This document shows, one piece after another, positions 9,479-19,724 of a stretch of 44,198 nucleotides of DNA (its first letter is position 1; each line of letters opens with the position of its first letter). Under the pieces are notes generated by a model. It saw nothing but the letters and a program-made list of their open reading frames with translations, did no database searches and had not been told where the DNA came from. This DNA is from Zetaproteobacteria bacterium CG_4_9_14_3_um_filter_54_145 (GTDB lineage: Bacteria; Pseudomonadota; Zetaproteobacteria; Mariprofundales; Mariprofundaceae). The translations under genes and the position numbers were made by a program. Location of the stretch: the NCBI GenBank assembly GCA_002791575.1, contig PFXI01000043.1, forward strand, positions 1 to 44,198, in the 5' to 3' direction.

Positions 9479-10300
9479 CTAACTCCCGCTATAGCCATAT
9501 ACAGAGATACCGTAGTTATCGGCCATATCGCGAAAACGCTGACGCTCGATAATCAATGTTTTACCGGCTTCAACCGCCAGCAGTGTGCAGCCGTTGGCAT
9601 GCATCGTTTCGAGTGTATCCGGTCCCACTGCAGGCACGTCAAAACGCAGATCCTGAGCAGGCTTGGCCACCTTGATAACCGCCGCCTTGCCACTACCCAG
9701 TGAGCCGCCGCGCGCAATGGCCTCATCCGTGCCTTCAATCGCTTCCACGGCCAGCACAGCCTGATCCTGCACAACGATGGTCTGGCCGATATCGAGACCG
9801 GCAATGGCTTTGGCATGCATGAAACCGAACGCGATATCAGGCAGACGTTTTGCAGACTTGGGTCCTGCCAGCAGACCATCGCCGGCCAGCATATCGCCGG
9901 CATAGCGTGTCTGGTCGATCAACGTCAACCCGGCCTCTGCCAGCAGTTCAGCAATGGTATTGAGAATAGAATCATCGCGACGATCTTTCAGACGCAACAG
10001 CCCCTTCATCGCCGTCAGGTCCGGCCGAAAATTGCGAAACAGATGCAGCTTGCGCACCTTGCCGGCCATGATAATCTGATCAACGCCGGCTTTTTTGAAC
10101 GCCTTGATCATGCCGCCGATCTGGCCCACATGCAGCCAGCAGGTGGAGGCAACAAGCGTCTCGATCTCTTTTGATGTCTCTTCGCGTGCAGCGACTACAT
10201 GCACTTCGAAACCCGCAGCATTCAGCGTCTGAGCCAGTTCCAGCGGAAAATGACCATAACCCGCAATCAGGCCGATGCGGCGAGTGGTACCAGCGGTCAC
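9479..10300 (-). CDS. lpxI: UDP-2,3-diacylglucosamine pyrophosphatase, LpxI type (DUF1009)
   Basis: LpxI cleaves UDP-2,3-diacylglucosamine to lipid X and UMP, the step done by LpxH in E. coli. This 273-residue protein has the LpxI nucleotide-site start RIGLIAGYGHFPLELAQ, the LHVGQIGGMIKAFKKAGV segment, and a C-terminal catalytic half with DAVPAVGPDT-like and CTLLAVEAGKTLIIE patterns typical of DUF1009. The GTG at 10300, one base past the lpxA stop, is chosen because it puts the motif at the expected N-terminus; an in-frame extension back to 10384 would overlap lpxA by 83 bp. Its place between lpxA and lpxB matches the order known from alphaproteobacteria. Confidence 0.93.
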   Translation of the reverse strand: MTAGTTRRIGLIAGYGHFPLELAQTLNAAGFEVHVVAAREETSKEIETLVASTCWLHVGQIGGMIKAFKKAGVDQIIMAGKVRKLHLFRNFRPDLTAMKGLLRLKDRRDDSILNTIAELLAEAGLTLIDQTRYAGDMLAGDGLLAGPKSAKRLPDIAFGFMHAKAIAGLDIGQTIVVQDQAVLAVEAIEGTDEAIARGGSLGSGKAAVIKVAKPAQDLRFDVPAVGPDTLETMHANGCTLLAVEAGKTLIIERQRFRDMADNYGISVYGYSGS

Positions 10301-10301
10301 G

Positions 10302-11105
10302 CTAGTCGTTATCGCGCGCGTGCATCGAGAGCCCGCGTTTGGCCGTGCGGATGAACTCCAGCATACTGCGGGCATCGGCGTCATCGGCAGGAATCACAGC
10401 TTCTGCTTCAGCCAGGCGCTGTTCGCGACGGCCGGCTTCCTGCAGCAGTAGTCTGTACACTTCCTTCAGTCGCCCGACCCGCTCCAGCGTAAAGCCCTGC
10501 CGTTTGAGTCCGACAATATTCAAACCACTCAAGCCACTGCGATAACCGCCTGCCAGCAGGCAGAACGGTGGTACATCCTTGGTAACACCGCTCATACCGC
10601 CAATCATGGCCAACCTGCCGATACGGACAAACTGCTGAATGGCGGAAAGTCCACCGACAATAGCCTGATCCTCCACTTCCACATGACCGGCCAGGGTAGC
10701 GCAGTTGGCCAGCACAATATGATTACCGAGCAGGCAGTCATGGGCAATATGTGTATAGGCCATTAACAGATTATGATCGCCAATGCGGGTAATCATACCG
10801 CCACCCTGGGTGCCGGCATTGATCGTTACATTTTCGCGAATCTGATTGTTATCACCGATAACCGTTTGTGATGGCTCGTCGTTATACTTCAGATCCTGTG
10901 GTATCTGACCGATTGAGGCGAACGGGAATACCCTGTTGTTTGAGCCCAGCCGTGTATGACCAGTGATGACCACATGCGACTGCAGTTCGCAACCATCGCC
11001 GATCACCACATGCTCGCCTATGCAGCAGTAAGGGCCAATGGTGACATCGGAGCCAATAACAGCATGACTGTCGACTACAGCCGTCGGATGGATCCGACTG
11101 CTCAT
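10302..11105 (-). CDS. lpxA: Acyl-ACP--UDP-N-acetylglucosamine O-acyltransferase
   Basis: LpxA performs the first step of lipid A synthesis, moving a 3-hydroxyacyl chain from ACP to the 3-OH of UDP-GlcNAc. The 267-residue protein is a left-handed parallel beta-helix made of hexapeptide repeats (for example [16 protein letters not shown]). It has the catalytic histidine H122 in [11 protein letters not shown] and the family motif [10 protein letters not shown], and ends in a helical C-terminal domain. Its ATG overlaps the fabZ stop in an ATGA (11102-11105), coupling two genes that compete for or share 3-hydroxyacyl-ACP. Confidence 0.98.
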   Translation of the reverse strand: MSSRIHPTAVVDSHAVIGSDVTIGPYCCIGEHVVIGDGCELQSHVVITGHTRLGSNNRVFPFASIGQIPQDLKYNDEPSQTVIGDNNQIRENVTINAGTQGGGMITRIGDHNLLMAYTHIAHDCLLGNHIVLANCATLAGHVEVEDQAIVGGLSAIQQFVRIGRLAMIGGMSGVTKDVPPFCLLAGGYRSGLSGLNIVGLKRQGFTLERVGRLKEVYRLLLQEAGRREQRLAEAEAVIPADDADARSMLEFIRTAKRGLSMHARDND

Positions 11106-11548
11106 ACGTCTTCCTTGGCCACCAGTGTGGCGGTCAATGTTCCTTCACACACCAGCTTGCCATCAACAAATGCTTCACCCTTGAGCTTCCATAAGAAACC
11201 GCGGCGACGCAGGCAGGTCATCTCAAAAATAACCTGATCACCGGGTCTTACCGGACGCCTGAAGCGGACGCCGTCAATGCCGGTGAAATAGACCAGATAT
11301 TCACGATCGTCATCCACCGACTGAAAAGCAAGGATACCGCCGGCCTGAGCCATCGCCTCGATCAGCAGCACCCCGGGCATCACCGGATGACCGGGAAAAT
11401 GACCGGCAAACTGAGGCTCGTTGATACTCACATTTTTCAGTGCACGAATACTCTTCTCTTTTTCAAAAGCGAGAACCCGGTCGATTAACAGAAATGGATA
11501 GCGATGCGGCAAGTGCTGCATGATATCGTCAATATTCAATACTGACAT
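11102..11548 (-). CDS. fabZ: 3-hydroxyacyl-ACP dehydratase FabZ
   Basis: FabZ is a hot-dog-fold dehydratase that removes water from 3-hydroxyacyl-ACP during fatty acid elongation. The 148-residue protein carries [11 protein letters not shown] and the catalytic pair H50 and E64 in [20 protein letters not shown], at the 14-residue spacing of E. coli FabZ. It draws on the same 3-hydroxyacyl-ACP pool that LpxA and LpxD use, which explains its place between lpxD and lpxA. It begins 50 bp after lpxD and overlaps lpxA by four bases. Confidence 0.98.
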   Translation of the reverse strand: MSVLNIDDIMQHLPHRYPFLLIDRVLAFEKEKSIRALKNVSINEPQFAGHFPGHPVMPGVLLIEAMAQAGGILAFQSVDDDREYLVYFTGIDGVRFRRPVRPGDQVIFEMTCLRRRGFLWKLKGEAFVDGKLVCEGTLTATLVAKEDV

Positions 11549-11598
11549 CGTTACTCCTCATTTATCGTTCATGACTTACCCGGCAGGAATAGTGGCGC

Positions 11599-12630
11599 TT
11601 ACTTGCGCGGATTCAGCGTCTTCCACAGGTCGGGCAGCTTCAGCATAATCGCGGAGACCCGCAACCACATCCGGTGCGGCATGGCAGGAGAGCCTGCATA
11701 GACACCACCCGCTTTGAGATCGCTCATGACCCCTGTCTGCCCGGCCAGACGACAACCGTCGCCAATTTTCAAATGGCCGGCAACACCGACCTGACCGCCA
11801 AGCTGGCAGCCCTTACCCACTTCTGATGAGCCGGAGACGCCAGCCTGACTGGCCATCACGGTAAATGCTCCAACGCGCACGTTATGGGCAATCTGAACCA
11901 GATTATCCAGCTTCACACCACGTTCAATGACCGTGTCACCAATGGCGCCTCTGTCAATACATGTGTTGGCGCCGATCTCCACATCATCTTCGATAATCAC
12001 GCGGCCGGCCTGTGGAATCTTCAGATATGCTGCCCCCGTCCATGCATAACCAAAACCGTCGGAGCCAATGACGGCACCGGGCTGCAGAATCACATCATTG
12101 CCCAACACACAGCCGTTCATAACCACTGCATTCGCATGCACGATACATCTCTGGCCGATCACAACGCCCTGACCGATCACGCATCCGGGACCGATCATGG
12201 AACCTGACCCGATCTCACTGCCGGCACCAACCACGGCTTGCGCCCCGACATCCACATCAGAAGCAATACGTGCGTCCGCAGCAATAACAGCAGTGGCATG
12301 ATGCTCTCCGCCGCCCACCGGTGCAGGGTGGAAATAACGCTGTAAACGGGCAAATGCCAGATAAGGATCATCAACCAGAATCACCTGAGATACACCTTCA
12401 CGCGCAGAGCTCTCACCGATCAGTACGGCGGCAGCAGCTGTTTTGGAGAGGTCGCCCTTGTAATGCTGATTGGAGAGAAAGGCTATCTCCGATTCCGTAG
12501 CATTTTTCAGCGTATTGACGCCCGACACCTTGCGAGAGTCATCTATGCTCTTGCCTTCCAGCGTACCGCCAACAATAGCAACAGCCTCGGCAATAGTCAG
12601 ATCCGCAACAGGTTTGGTCTTCAAAGCCAT
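11599..12630 (-). CDS. lpxD: UDP-3-O-(3-hydroxyacyl)glucosamine N-acyltransferase
   Basis: LpxD adds the second 3-hydroxyacyl chain, to the 2-amino group, in lipid A synthesis. The 343-residue protein has an N-terminal uridine-binding domain ([14 protein letters not shown] onward), a hexapeptide-repeat beta-helix, [19 protein letters not shown], and the catalytic histidine in [10 protein letters not shown]. The ATG at 12630 ([12 protein letters not shown]) is chosen; an upstream in-frame start at 12672 would overlap skp. It lies seven bases after the skp stop, so the two are probably coupled. Confidence 0.97.
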   Translation of the reverse strand: MALKTKPVADLTIAEAVAIVGGTLEGKSIDDSRKVSGVNTLKNATESEIAFLSNQHYKGDLSKTAAAAVLIGESSAREGVSQVILVDDPYLAFARLQRYFHPAPVGGGEHHATAVIAADARIASDVDVGAQAVVGAGSEIGSGSMIGPGCVIGQGVVIGQRCIVHANAVVMNGCVLGNDVILQPGAVIGSDGFGYAWTGAAYLKIPQAGRVIIEDDVEIGANTCIDRGAIGDTVIERGVKLDNLVQIAHNVRVGAFTVMASQAGVSGSSEVGKGCQLGGQVGVAGHLKIGDGCRLAGQTGVMSDLKAGGVYAGSPAMPHRMWLRVSAIMLKLPDLWKTLNPRK

Positions 12631-12637
12631 GACTAAA

Positions 12638-13162
12638 TTATTTCTTGCCGTCCAGCAGCTTGGTGACATCACCGGTCACATCGAGCTTTGGATCTACATA
12701 GAGAAAGACCGGACGTGGCAGAATCATGTCGTAATGACCTTTTTTGCCATAATCGGTAATCACTTTCTGGAATTTCGCACCGATACCGACATCCAGTCTA
12801 TTCTTTTCAGCCCCCAGCTCTTCCTGGGCATCCTGCTGCGTGCGCTGAAACTCCTTGCGCATCTCATTCAGCTGCTGCTGCTTCTGTGCCAGCCGATCAG
12901 GCGACATAGCCATAGACTGACCCAGCAGATCTTTTTCGCCCTTGTCAATCCTGTCCTTCAGGGTCTGCAGCTCTTTCACTTTTGTATCCTGCAGTGCCTG
13001 TAACCGTTTCATGCCCTGCTGGTAGTCTGCTGTATTCTCAACAGCGCTCTTCATATCGACATAGCCGATCTTCATCTCTGACGCCACGGCACTTCCCATG
13101 GCAAAGAAGCAGGCAGTCCCCAGCAGTAGCGCAGCCATTCTCGTTTTCATTGTCATATGCAT
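12638..13162 (-). CDS. skp: Periplasmic chaperone Skp (OmpH family)
   Basis: Skp is a trimeric periplasmic chaperone that carries unfolded outer-membrane proteins to the BAM complex. The 174-residue protein has a signal peptide (about residues 1-28, ending GSAVAS before EMKIGYVDM) and then a long charged coiled-coil arm ([20 protein letters not shown] and following). The ATG at 13162 has AGGGG six bases upstream; ATGs at 13156 and 13150 are less well placed. It follows bamA, the acceptor of its clients, after a 213-bp gap that contains a hairpin. Confidence 0.92.
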   Translation of the reverse strand: MHMTMKTRMAALLLGTACFFAMGSAVASEMKIGYVDMKSAVENTADYQQGMKRLQALQDTKVKELQTLKDRIDKGEKDLLGQSMAMSPDRLAQKQQQLNEMRKEFQRTQQDAQEELGAEKNRLDVGIGAKFQKVITDYGKKGHYDMILPRPVFLYVDPKLDVTGDVTKLLDGKK

Positions 13163-13266
13163 AAATAACCCCTTCTTTGCGTTCTGCATTCGTATCATTA
13201 CTTATTGTCCGCTCACCGGTTCATCGGGACTGTAAAACTTGTGGTCGCGTTGCAGCCTATTCATTT

Positions 13267-13306
13267 ATGCGAAAAGTAAAATCGTTTTTTTTACCCTTTT
13301 TCGCAT
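13267..13306 (-). other. AT-rich stem-loop between bamA and skp
   Basis: ATGCGAAAA (13267-13275) pairs with TTTTCGCAT (13298-13306), and GTAAAA (13276-13281) pairs with TTTTAC (13289-13294), leaving a 3-nt bulge and a 7-nt loop. In bamA mRNA this would be a 15-bp hairpin about 70 nt past the stop. No U-run follows it on the minus strand, so it is more likely a processing or stabilising element, or a weak terminator, than a full stop. Position and pairing are seen; the role is inferred. Confidence 0.5.
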
Positions 13307-13375
13307 GAAACCCGCCCCCATGCCGATAGCATGCAGGCAAACAGACAGCTCCGGCACGCCCTGATTATGACCGGA

Positions 13376-15706
13376 TCAAAACTGTGTACCCAGAGCAAAT
13401 TCAAAATTCTTCACGACATCACCCGGCAGGGTGCGCAACGGAAATGCCCATGAGAATCCTACCGGGCCTATGGGAGAAAGCCACTCCAGACCGATGCCCA
13501 CCGAGTAGCGCATGCGTGAAAAAGCAAATTTTTCGGGTATTGACGTCAGCACTGCATTACCCACCTTCACCCTCACCTGCCCCCACACCATGCCCGCATC
13601 AGCAAAAACCAGACCTCTGAAGCCCGATGTCTGCATATATGGCAATGGAAAGAACAGGTTCGTACTGGCTCTCAGCTGTCTGTCACCACCAAGTGCTTCA
13701 GATGTCGTCAAGTCCCTGAGACTGACGCCATTGGCATCAAACCCGCGTAAACTGCCGATACCACCGAGTGAATAGCGCCGCCACAGCGGAACATCCTGAC
13801 CGGCAAGGGGTCGAATCATATTGTATTCAATTGAGGGGTTGAGCACGTATGTCTCAGGCTTGTCGAGAGGTACATACAGTGCGCTCGATGCCGAAGCCTC
13901 CCAGAACTTGCTCCGCCCACCCAATCCTGCCACGGCAAACCGGATCATATCAAAATGACCGCTACGGGTACTGGTAAGGCGGTCTCTGGAATCCCACGAT
14001 ATCGACTGTGACACTTCGCCGATCGTAGTACGCCCCTCCTGGGCCCTGATGAGATTGGATGCTGTAACCGGTATGCCGGTAAGGTTCGTATCACTGTAGT
14101 TGTAACTGATACCATAGGCTAGGTTTAATGTAATAGGCACACCAAAACCGACGCCGCCGGCGATTTTATCTGTTCTGTAAGTAATCGTCGTAATCGGATC
14201 GGTCTTTACCTTGGTAAGGTTTACAGAAGCCGAGATATCACTGTCGAGAAAATGGGGATCAAGAAAGTTACCGGTCAGGTTCTGCGTAACTTTGCCCAAC
14301 TGGCCGTTCAGATTGGTCTGGTAACCCTTGCCGAACAGGTTGTTCTCGGAGATCTTGGCAGTAAGAATGACCTTTTCGCGCTGTGAATAACCGATACCGC
14401 CGGAGAGGGAGCCGGTTTTCTGCTCCTTCACATCAATCTTCATATTCACCCGATTGCTGTCACCGGTTTTATCCAGCGACACGCGCACATCTTCCACCAT
14501 CACCGCGCGCCCCAACTCCTCGCGGGTGTGCTTCACCTGGACGCCCTGATAGAGAGAGCCTTCCGACTGCCTGATCAACCGGCGCAGCACAACATCTTCT
14601 GTCTTCTCATTGCCGGATATTTCGATACGCTCAACATAAACCTTCCTGCCCTTGTCGATATCAAAGGCGATAGAGACGGTATGCGCATCGATATCCCGTT
14701 TTAGCAACGGCGTCACACTGGCAAAGGCATAACCTTCATCACCCACGCGATCGGTGATGGCCTGAATGGTACGGCTCATACTTTCCAGCGAATAGGGCTC
14801 TCCATGTTCCAGCTCGACAAGCTCCATCAACGCCGCCTTGTCCGGCACCACATCTCCCTGCACATCCAGCTGGTCCACTATATACTGGATACCCTCATGT
14901 ACACTGAATGTCAGGGTAAAACTGGTTTTATCGGTCGCCAGGGTCAACTGTTCCGAATCGACTTTCATATCCAGATAGCCATGGTTCAGATAGTACTGCT
15001 GCAGCAGCTGTACATCAGCACCAAACTTCTGCTTGTTGAACACATCACTCTTCATGACCGTATTCACCAGATCTGTTTGTCGCGAGGCAACCGCACCGCG
15101 TAGCTGACTATCGCTAAAAGCATGGTTACCAATAAAACGCACACGACTGATGCGTGTGACCTTGCCCTCATGAATTTTCACGACCACATCCACTCGCCCG
15201 TCTTTGGTCGGCGTACTGACAAATTGCACATCATTCTGATAAAAGCCGTCTTTCAAATAACCCTTGCGCAACACATTACGGTCTGCCTGCTGATTGTCAG
15301 GGTTAAAGAACGCCCCCGGCTTGAGCTTCATCTTCTTTTGCAGGTCTTTGGTGGAGTGCTCGTCATTACCCTCGATCGCCAGCTTGGCAATCAACGGATA
15401 CTCTTTCACATGGCAGACCAGATCGATACCGCGACCAGTACGCGTACCGGTAAAACGGATATCTGAAAAGAAACCGGACTTGTACAACTTTCTTACATCC
15501 CGGCTGAGGTTCTTGCGGTCGAGCTGCTGGCCGATTTTGCTGACCATACGGGCCAGCACCGCCTGCTTCTCAACATACTGGTTACCCTCAACCTCAATGG
15601 ATAAAATCTCAGACGAGCCATCAGCGGCACTGGATAAGATTGGCAAACAACAGATGCAGGAGCCCAGCACCAGCATCATGGACAGCAATCGAACAAAGCC
15701 AGTCAT
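13376..15706 (-). CDS. bamA: Outer membrane protein assembly factor BamA
   Basis: BamA (Omp85) inserts beta-barrel proteins into the outer membrane. The 776-residue protein has a signal peptide (to about residue 28), five POTRA repeats over roughly residues 30-410 (first one SIEVEGNQYVEKQAV) and a C-terminal 16-stranded barrel. The barrel includes the conserved loop-6 motif GGIGSLRGFDANGVS and ends in phenylalanine (FEFALGTQF), as expected of an outer-membrane beta-signal. The ATG at 15706 is preferred: AGGGG lies five bases upstream and it starts one base after the rseP stop. Downstream are skp and the lipid A genes. Confidence 0.97.
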   Translation of the reverse strand: MTGFVRLLSMMLVLGSCICCLPILSSAADGSSEILSIEVEGNQYVEKQAVLARMVSKIGQQLDRKNLSRDVRKLYKSGFFSDIRFTGTRTGRGIDLVCHVKEYPLIAKLAIEGNDEHSTKDLQKKMKLKPGAFFNPDNQQADRNVLRKGYLKDGFYQNDVQFVSTPTKDGRVDVVVKIHEGKVTRISRVRFIGNHAFSDSQLRGAVASRQTDLVNTVMKSDVFNKQKFGADVQLLQQYYLNHGYLDMKVDSEQLTLATDKTSFTLTFSVHEGIQYIVDQLDVQGDVVPDKAALMELVELEHGEPYSLESMSRTIQAITDRVGDEGYAFASVTPLLKRDIDAHTVSIAFDIDKGRKVYVERIEISGNEKTEDVVLRRLIRQSEGSLYQGVQVKHTREELGRAVMVEDVRVSLDKTGDSNRVNMKIDVKEQKTGSLSGGIGYSQREKVILTAKISENNLFGKGYQTNLNGQLGKVTQNLTGNFLDPHFLDSDISASVNLTKVKTDPITTITYRTDKIAGGVGFGVPITLNLAYGISYNYSDTNLTGIPVTASNLIRAQEGRTTIGEVSQSISWDSRDRLTSTRSGHFDMIRFAVAGLGGRSKFWEASASSALYVPLDKPETYVLNPSIEYNMIRPLAGQDVPLWRRYSLGGIGSLRGFDANGVSLRDLTTSEALGGDRQLRASTNLFFPLPYMQTSGFRGLVFADAGMVWGQVRVKVGNAVLTSIPEKFAFSRMRYSVGIGLEWLSPIGPVGFSWAFPLRTLPGDVVKNFEFALGTQF

Positions 15707-15707
15707 C

Positions 15708-17060
15708 TTATCCCCTGAATAAACGCGAAATATCATTATAAAATGCAAATACCATCAGACTGACAATCAGTATCAGTCCAATCATTTGCGTAATCTCCAG
15801 AAACCTCGGCGGTAAAGCCCGTCCACGCAACTTTTCCAGCCCCAGATAAACCAGCATGCCACCATCCAGAATCGGAATCGGCAACAGATTCAGAACACCC
15901 AGATTCACCGATATAAGCGCCAGAAACCCGAGAAAATAAACCAGGCCCAGATCTGCAGTCCTGCCTGCCAGCTGCGCGATGGCGATGGGCCCGCCCAGAT
16001 TATCGGGAGAAATTGCCGCTGTCACCATTTTGCCAAACACAGCCAGCGTCATCGTGGTCATTTCCCATGTGCGGACAAAACCATAACCCATACCATCGAA
16101 CAGGCCCATACGATAAAGCTCCGTCTCATGCATGGCATGAGACGCCAGACGCACACCAATACGCACCTGCTGATGATCATCGGAGACCGGCATCACCTGC
16201 AGCTGCAATAATGTCTGATCACGCCGTACCACGATTGCCACATCATGCCCGGCATTGGCCTTGATGCGCTCGATAAACTGGTTGACGTTGGCCACCGGCC
16301 AGCCATCAATCTGGCGAATGATGTCACCCTGCTTCAGGCCTGCCCGTTCGGCGGGGGAGCCCCCCATCACCTGATCAACCTTGATCGTCAGACCCGGATC
16401 AAAACCGAGCACCGAGTCAGCCACATTCAACAGCAACGGATCGACCTGCTGAACGGGCAGCAGCATCTCCAGATCCATAGACTGCTCGTCGCGTTGCACA
16501 CGCAACCGGGCCCGTTCACCGACATGAGCCTTCAGCTGTTCTTCCATCTGCTGCCATGAATGCACGGTAGTGCGATTGACCGAGAGTACGCGATCCCCTA
16601 CCTGCAGACCGGCCTGTTCGGCAACGGACGCCGGGGCAATGTGACCAACGATAGTTGGCAACACCGCCTGCCCCAGCCATGCAACCAGCATATAGGCAAA
16701 TACGGCGAATACGAAATTAAATGCCGGTCCTGCCACGGCAACGGCTGCACGTTTCCATACCGGCTGCAGATGAAATGCCCTGGCCTGTTCCTGCTCAGAA
16801 AGGGCGCTGCCTTCCTCCTGATCCGCAGGGTTCTCGCCCAGCATCTTCACATACCCACCCAGCGGAATGGCGGCGATCACATACAGTACTTCCTTATCCC
16901 TGCTGCGCCATGAAAACAGCGCCGGACCAAAACCGATAGAGAACTTCTCCACCCGAATACCCAGCCTGCGCGCCACAGTGAAGTGACCGTACTCGTGCAC
17001 GGCAATCAGCAGTGCAATGGCCACAACAAAGGCCAGCGATGTATGTAGAATCTCGATCAT
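15708..17060 (-). CDS. rseP: Site-2 zinc metalloprotease RseP
   Basis: RseP is an intramembrane protease that cleaves anti-sigma-E (RseA) and remnant signal peptides after envelope stress. The 450-residue protein has the zinc site H22-E23-x-x-H26 (HEYGH) in the first membrane helix, two PDZ domains (about 125-205 and 215-300; LQVGDRVLSVN and LKQGDIIRQIDGWPV), and the third metal-ligand motif LPIPILDGG near residue 400. Its start overlaps the dxr stop (ATGA, 17057-17060), and bamA begins one base after its own stop. Confidence 0.97.
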   Translation of the reverse strand: MIEILHTSLAFVVAIALLIAVHEYGHFTVARRLGIRVEKFSIGFGPALFSWRSRDKEVLYVIAAIPLGGYVKMLGENPADQEEGSALSEQEQARAFHLQPVWKRAAVAVAGPAFNFVFAVFAYMLVAWLGQAVLPTIVGHIAPASVAEQAGLQVGDRVLSVNRTTVHSWQQMEEQLKAHVGERARLRVQRDEQSMDLEMLLPVQQVDPLLLNVADSVLGFDPGLTIKVDQVMGGSPAERAGLKQGDIIRQIDGWPVANVNQFIERIKANAGHDVAIVVRRDQTLLQLQVMPVSDDHQQVRIGVRLASHAMHETELYRMGLFDGMGYGFVRTWEMTTMTLAVFGKMVTAAISPDNLGGPIAIAQLAGRTADLGLVYFLGFLALISVNLGVLNLLPIPILDGGMLVYLGLEKLRGRALPPRFLEITQMIGLILIVSLMVFAFYNDISRLFRG

Positions 17061-18205
17061 GCGCCGATCACCTCTTCTGCCAGTATTCTGGCATGCTCGT
17101 CAATCTGCCACACATCATCCAGTGTGGCAGCAGGGCGGTCGTCCACACGCGCCAACACCTGCTCAACGGTAGCGACGATCTGCATAAAGCCTATTCGCCC
17201 CGCGCGGAAAGCCGCATTGGCCACTTCATTGGCGGCATTCAGTGTGATCGCCAGGCTGTCTTCACCGCGCAGTACCTGCTGCACCAGCGCCATGGCCGGA
17301 AAACGCAGATGATCTACTGCATGAAAATGCAGCGTGCCTGTTTTAGCCAGATCCAGCCACGAAATACCCGTATCCAGCCGCGGTTCCGCCTGCATGGCAT
17401 AGGCAATCGGCATGCGCATGTCCGGCATGGCCAGTTGCGCCAGTGCAGAGCCATCCTGATATTCAACCATTGCATGCACGATACTTTCCGGATGAATAAT
17501 GGCGGATAATTTTTCTGCCGGCAGGTCGAACAGCCAGCGTGCCTCGATCAGCTCCAGCACCTTGTTCATCATGGTCGCAGAATCGATACTGATCTTTGCA
17601 CCCATATCCCAGTTCGGATGCGCCACAGCCTGTGCCGGCGTCACCGCGTGCAATGATGCCGGATCACGGTCTCTGAAAGGACCACCTGAAGCGGTCAGGA
17701 TCACCTGTTTCACCGAATCACGATCATGGCCCTGCAGACACTGATGTACGGCTGCATGCTCAGAATCAACAGGCACCACATCGGCCCCCGAGGCTTCAGC
17801 AGCGGCCATAAAGATGCACCCGGCAGTCACCAGGCACTCCTTGTTGGCCAGACCCACCCGTTTGCCCGCACGCACAGCCGCAAGCGTCGCAGGTAACCCG
17901 GCAGAACCAACCATCGCTGCCATAACCATGTCCGTATCCGTATCACCAGCCAGATCAATAGCCGCGTCCATGCCGCTGGCCAGACGTGTACCGGCAGGCA
18001 GCTGCCCCTTAAGCTCGGCCGCAGCGCGCTCATCGGTCATCACCACCCATGCAGGCTGCAGCTGACGGGCCAGTTGCAACATTTTTCCACTGTTCCGGTG
18101 ACCAACCAGCGCATGTGCCGTGAACTTGTCGGGATGTCGCAACATCACATCGGCAGTACTGCAACCGATAGAACCGGTTGCCCCCAGTATGGTCACGCGC
18201 AGCAT
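17057..18205 (-). CDS. dxr: 1-deoxy-D-xylulose-5-phosphate reductoisomerase
   Basis: Dxr makes 2-C-methyl-D-erythritol 4-phosphate, the committed step of the MEP isoprenoid pathway, using NADPH and a divalent metal. The 382-residue enzyme begins with the NADPH-binding [10 protein letters not shown] and has the metal/substrate motif [24 protein letters not shown] and [12 protein letters not shown]. The ATG at 18205 has GGGAG five bases upstream, so it is preferred over the GTG at 18217. It overlaps cdsA by 13 bases. The isoprenoids it feeds include the substrate of the nearby uppS product. Confidence 0.97.
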   Translation of the reverse strand: MLRVTILGATGSIGCSTADVMLRHPDKFTAHALVGHRNSGKMLQLARQLQPAWVVMTDERAAAELKGQLPAGTRLASGMDAAIDLAGDTDTDMVMAAMVGSAGLPATLAAVRAGKRVGLANKECLVTAGCIFMAAAEASGADVVPVDSEHAAVHQCLQGHDRDSVKQVILTASGGPFRDRDPASLHAVTPAQAVAHPNWDMGAKISIDSATMMNKVLELIEARWLFDLPAEKLSAIIHPESIVHAMVEYQDGSALAQLAMPDMRMPIAYAMQAEPRLDTGISWLDLAKTGTLHFHAVDHLRFPAMALVQQVLRGEDSLAITLNAANEVANAAFRAGRIGFMQIVATVEQVLARVDDRPAATLDDVWQIDEHARILAEEVIGA

Positions 18206-18978
18206 AAAATCTCCCACAGCAACCAGCAGACAGGCAGAGCCATAATCATGGCATCAACCCGGTCGAGTATACCGCCATGACCGGGCAACAGCTTCCCGCT
18301 GTCCTTGGCACCGACACTCCGCTTGACAGCTGATTCGGAGAGATCACCCAGCATGCCTGCCGCAACAACAACCACAGCAAGCAGCAGGGCAGGCAATAGA
18401 GCGAGCACCTGCCAGTGCAACCAGCACGCCATGGCCACAGCAACCCCGGTCACCAGGCCGGCAATGCTGCCTTCAATGGATTTACCGGGGCTTATTGCCG
18501 GACACAATTTATTTTTACCCAGTTTGCGGCCGACAAAATAAGCGGCTGTATCGGAGGCCCAGACCGCCAGACAGGCACCGATAATCAAGGCCTGACCAGG
18601 CTGGCTTGTGTGCGTTACAGCAACCGCCACGGCAAACATATAGAGCCAGAAAAACAGCCAGATCATGGCAACAAAGTTGGCAAATGACGCCTGTTGCAGA
18701 CGTGCACCAAAGACATAGATGGCAAACCAGACCAGCGCCAGCAATAACAGGTAACGGGGATCGGGCTGCAGGCTGAAGGCATACCACAACGGCAGTGCCG
18801 AGCCGATAAACGCCAGTGGCCAGCGCAATTTCATCAGCAATACCAGCTCCGCCGTGGCAGCAAAGCCAACCAGGGCCAGAAGCCGCTCAAACCACGGAGA
18901 AGCTGCATGAAAGTACCAGCCCCAAACCAGCACAACCAACAACAGGGCAGTAATGATCCGCTTGCCTAATTCACTCAT
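18193..18978 (-). CDS. cdsA: Phosphatidate cytidylyltransferase
   Basis: CdsA converts phosphatidic acid and CTP to CDP-diacylglycerol, the precursor of all major phospholipids. The 261-residue protein is almost wholly membrane-embedded and ends with the family signature: [29 protein letters not shown], given here in parts as [12 protein letters not shown] (about 215-226) and [13 protein letters not shown] (about 229-241). The ATG overlaps the uppS stop in ATGA (18975-18978), and the gene end overlaps dxr. Confidence 0.97.
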   Translation of the reverse strand: MSELGKRIITALLLVVLVWGWYFHAASPWFERLLALVGFAATAELVLLMKLRWPLAFIGSALPLWYAFSLQPDPRYLLLLALVWFAIYVFGARLQQASFANFVAMIWLFFWLYMFAVAVAVTHTSQPGQALIIGACLAVWASDTAAYFVGRKLGKNKLCPAISPGKSIEGSIAGLVTGVAVAMACWLHWQVLALLPALLLAVVVVAAGMLGDLSESAVKRSVGAKDSGKLLPGHGGILDRVDAMIMALPVCWLLWEILCCA

Positions 18979-19724
18979 AACACTTGTTCACTGGTCCGGC
19001 CGAAGCGACGCTCACGACCGGCATACTCAAGCAGCGCTGCCTGCAGATCCTGCTTGCAGAATGCAGGCCACAGTACATCGGTAAAGTAGAGTTCGGCATA
19101 AGCCGCATCCCACAAATGGAAGTTGGATATGCGTTTTTCGCCGCCCGTTCTGATCATCAGATCCAGAGGAGCCACGTCATGGCGCCACATCATGGCGCGA
19201 AACAGCTCGGGGTTCAGCGAATCCAGTGCCTGATCGTAATCCGGCTGCTGCATGGCCCAGCGAGCGGCATGCTTCACCGCAGCGAGGATCTCCTGCTGTC
19301 CCCCATAGTTCAGACAGAGGATCAGATCCAGCCCTGTATTCGTCGCGGTTTCAGCACAAGCCTTCTCTACTGCACGTCTGGCACTGCCCGGAAGCGGTGC
19401 AATATCGCCCAGCACACGAAAGCGGATATCGTTCTGCTGCATGTCGGGCAGACTGCGGGGAAGCATCATGGCCAGCAGACTCATCAGGCCACGTACTTCC
19501 AGCTTCGGCCTGTCCCAGTTTTCGGTAGAAAAAGCATAGAGCGAGAGCTGCCTGATACCCAGATCCTTTGCCCATTTGACCACATCGCGCGCAACTTCGG
19601 CACCCTTCTGGTGCCCTTCCAGACGCACACTGCCCTGAGCTTTTGCCCAGCGACCATTTCCGTCCATGATAATGCCGACATGTGTTGGCAAAACCGGCTT
19701 ACCCATCGGTGTGAAATCAGCCAT
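18975..19724 (-). CDS. uppS: Undecaprenyl pyrophosphate synthase (cis-prenyltransferase)
   Basis: UppS adds isopentenyl units to farnesyl diphosphate to form the C55 carrier for peptidoglycan and O-antigen. The 249-residue enzyme has the catalytic [13 protein letters not shown] (D21), [19 protein letters not shown], and the C-terminal [18 protein letters not shown] with the conserved arginine site. The ATG at 19724 overlaps the frr stop (TGATG); a second ATG at 19706 lies closer to the conserved core and cannot be excluded. Confidence 0.97.
   Translation of the reverse strand: MADFTPMGKPVLPTHVGIIMDGNGRWAKAQGSVRLEGHQKGAEVARDVVKWAKDLGIRQLSLYAFSTENWDRPKLEVRGLMSLLAMMLPRSLPDMQQNDIRFRVLGDIAPLPGSARRAVEKACAETATNTGLDLILCLNYGGQQEILAAVKHAARWAMQQPDYDQALDSLNPELFRAMMWRHDVAPLDLMIRTGGEKRISNFHLWDAAYAELYFTDVLWPAFCKQDLQAALLEYAGRERRFGRTSEQVL

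Noticed and set aside
10301-10384. Longer lpxI start with an N-terminal extension
   Set aside because: It would overlap lpxA by 83 bp and the added residues read like a shadow of the lpxA coding sequence; the GTG at 10300 matches family length.
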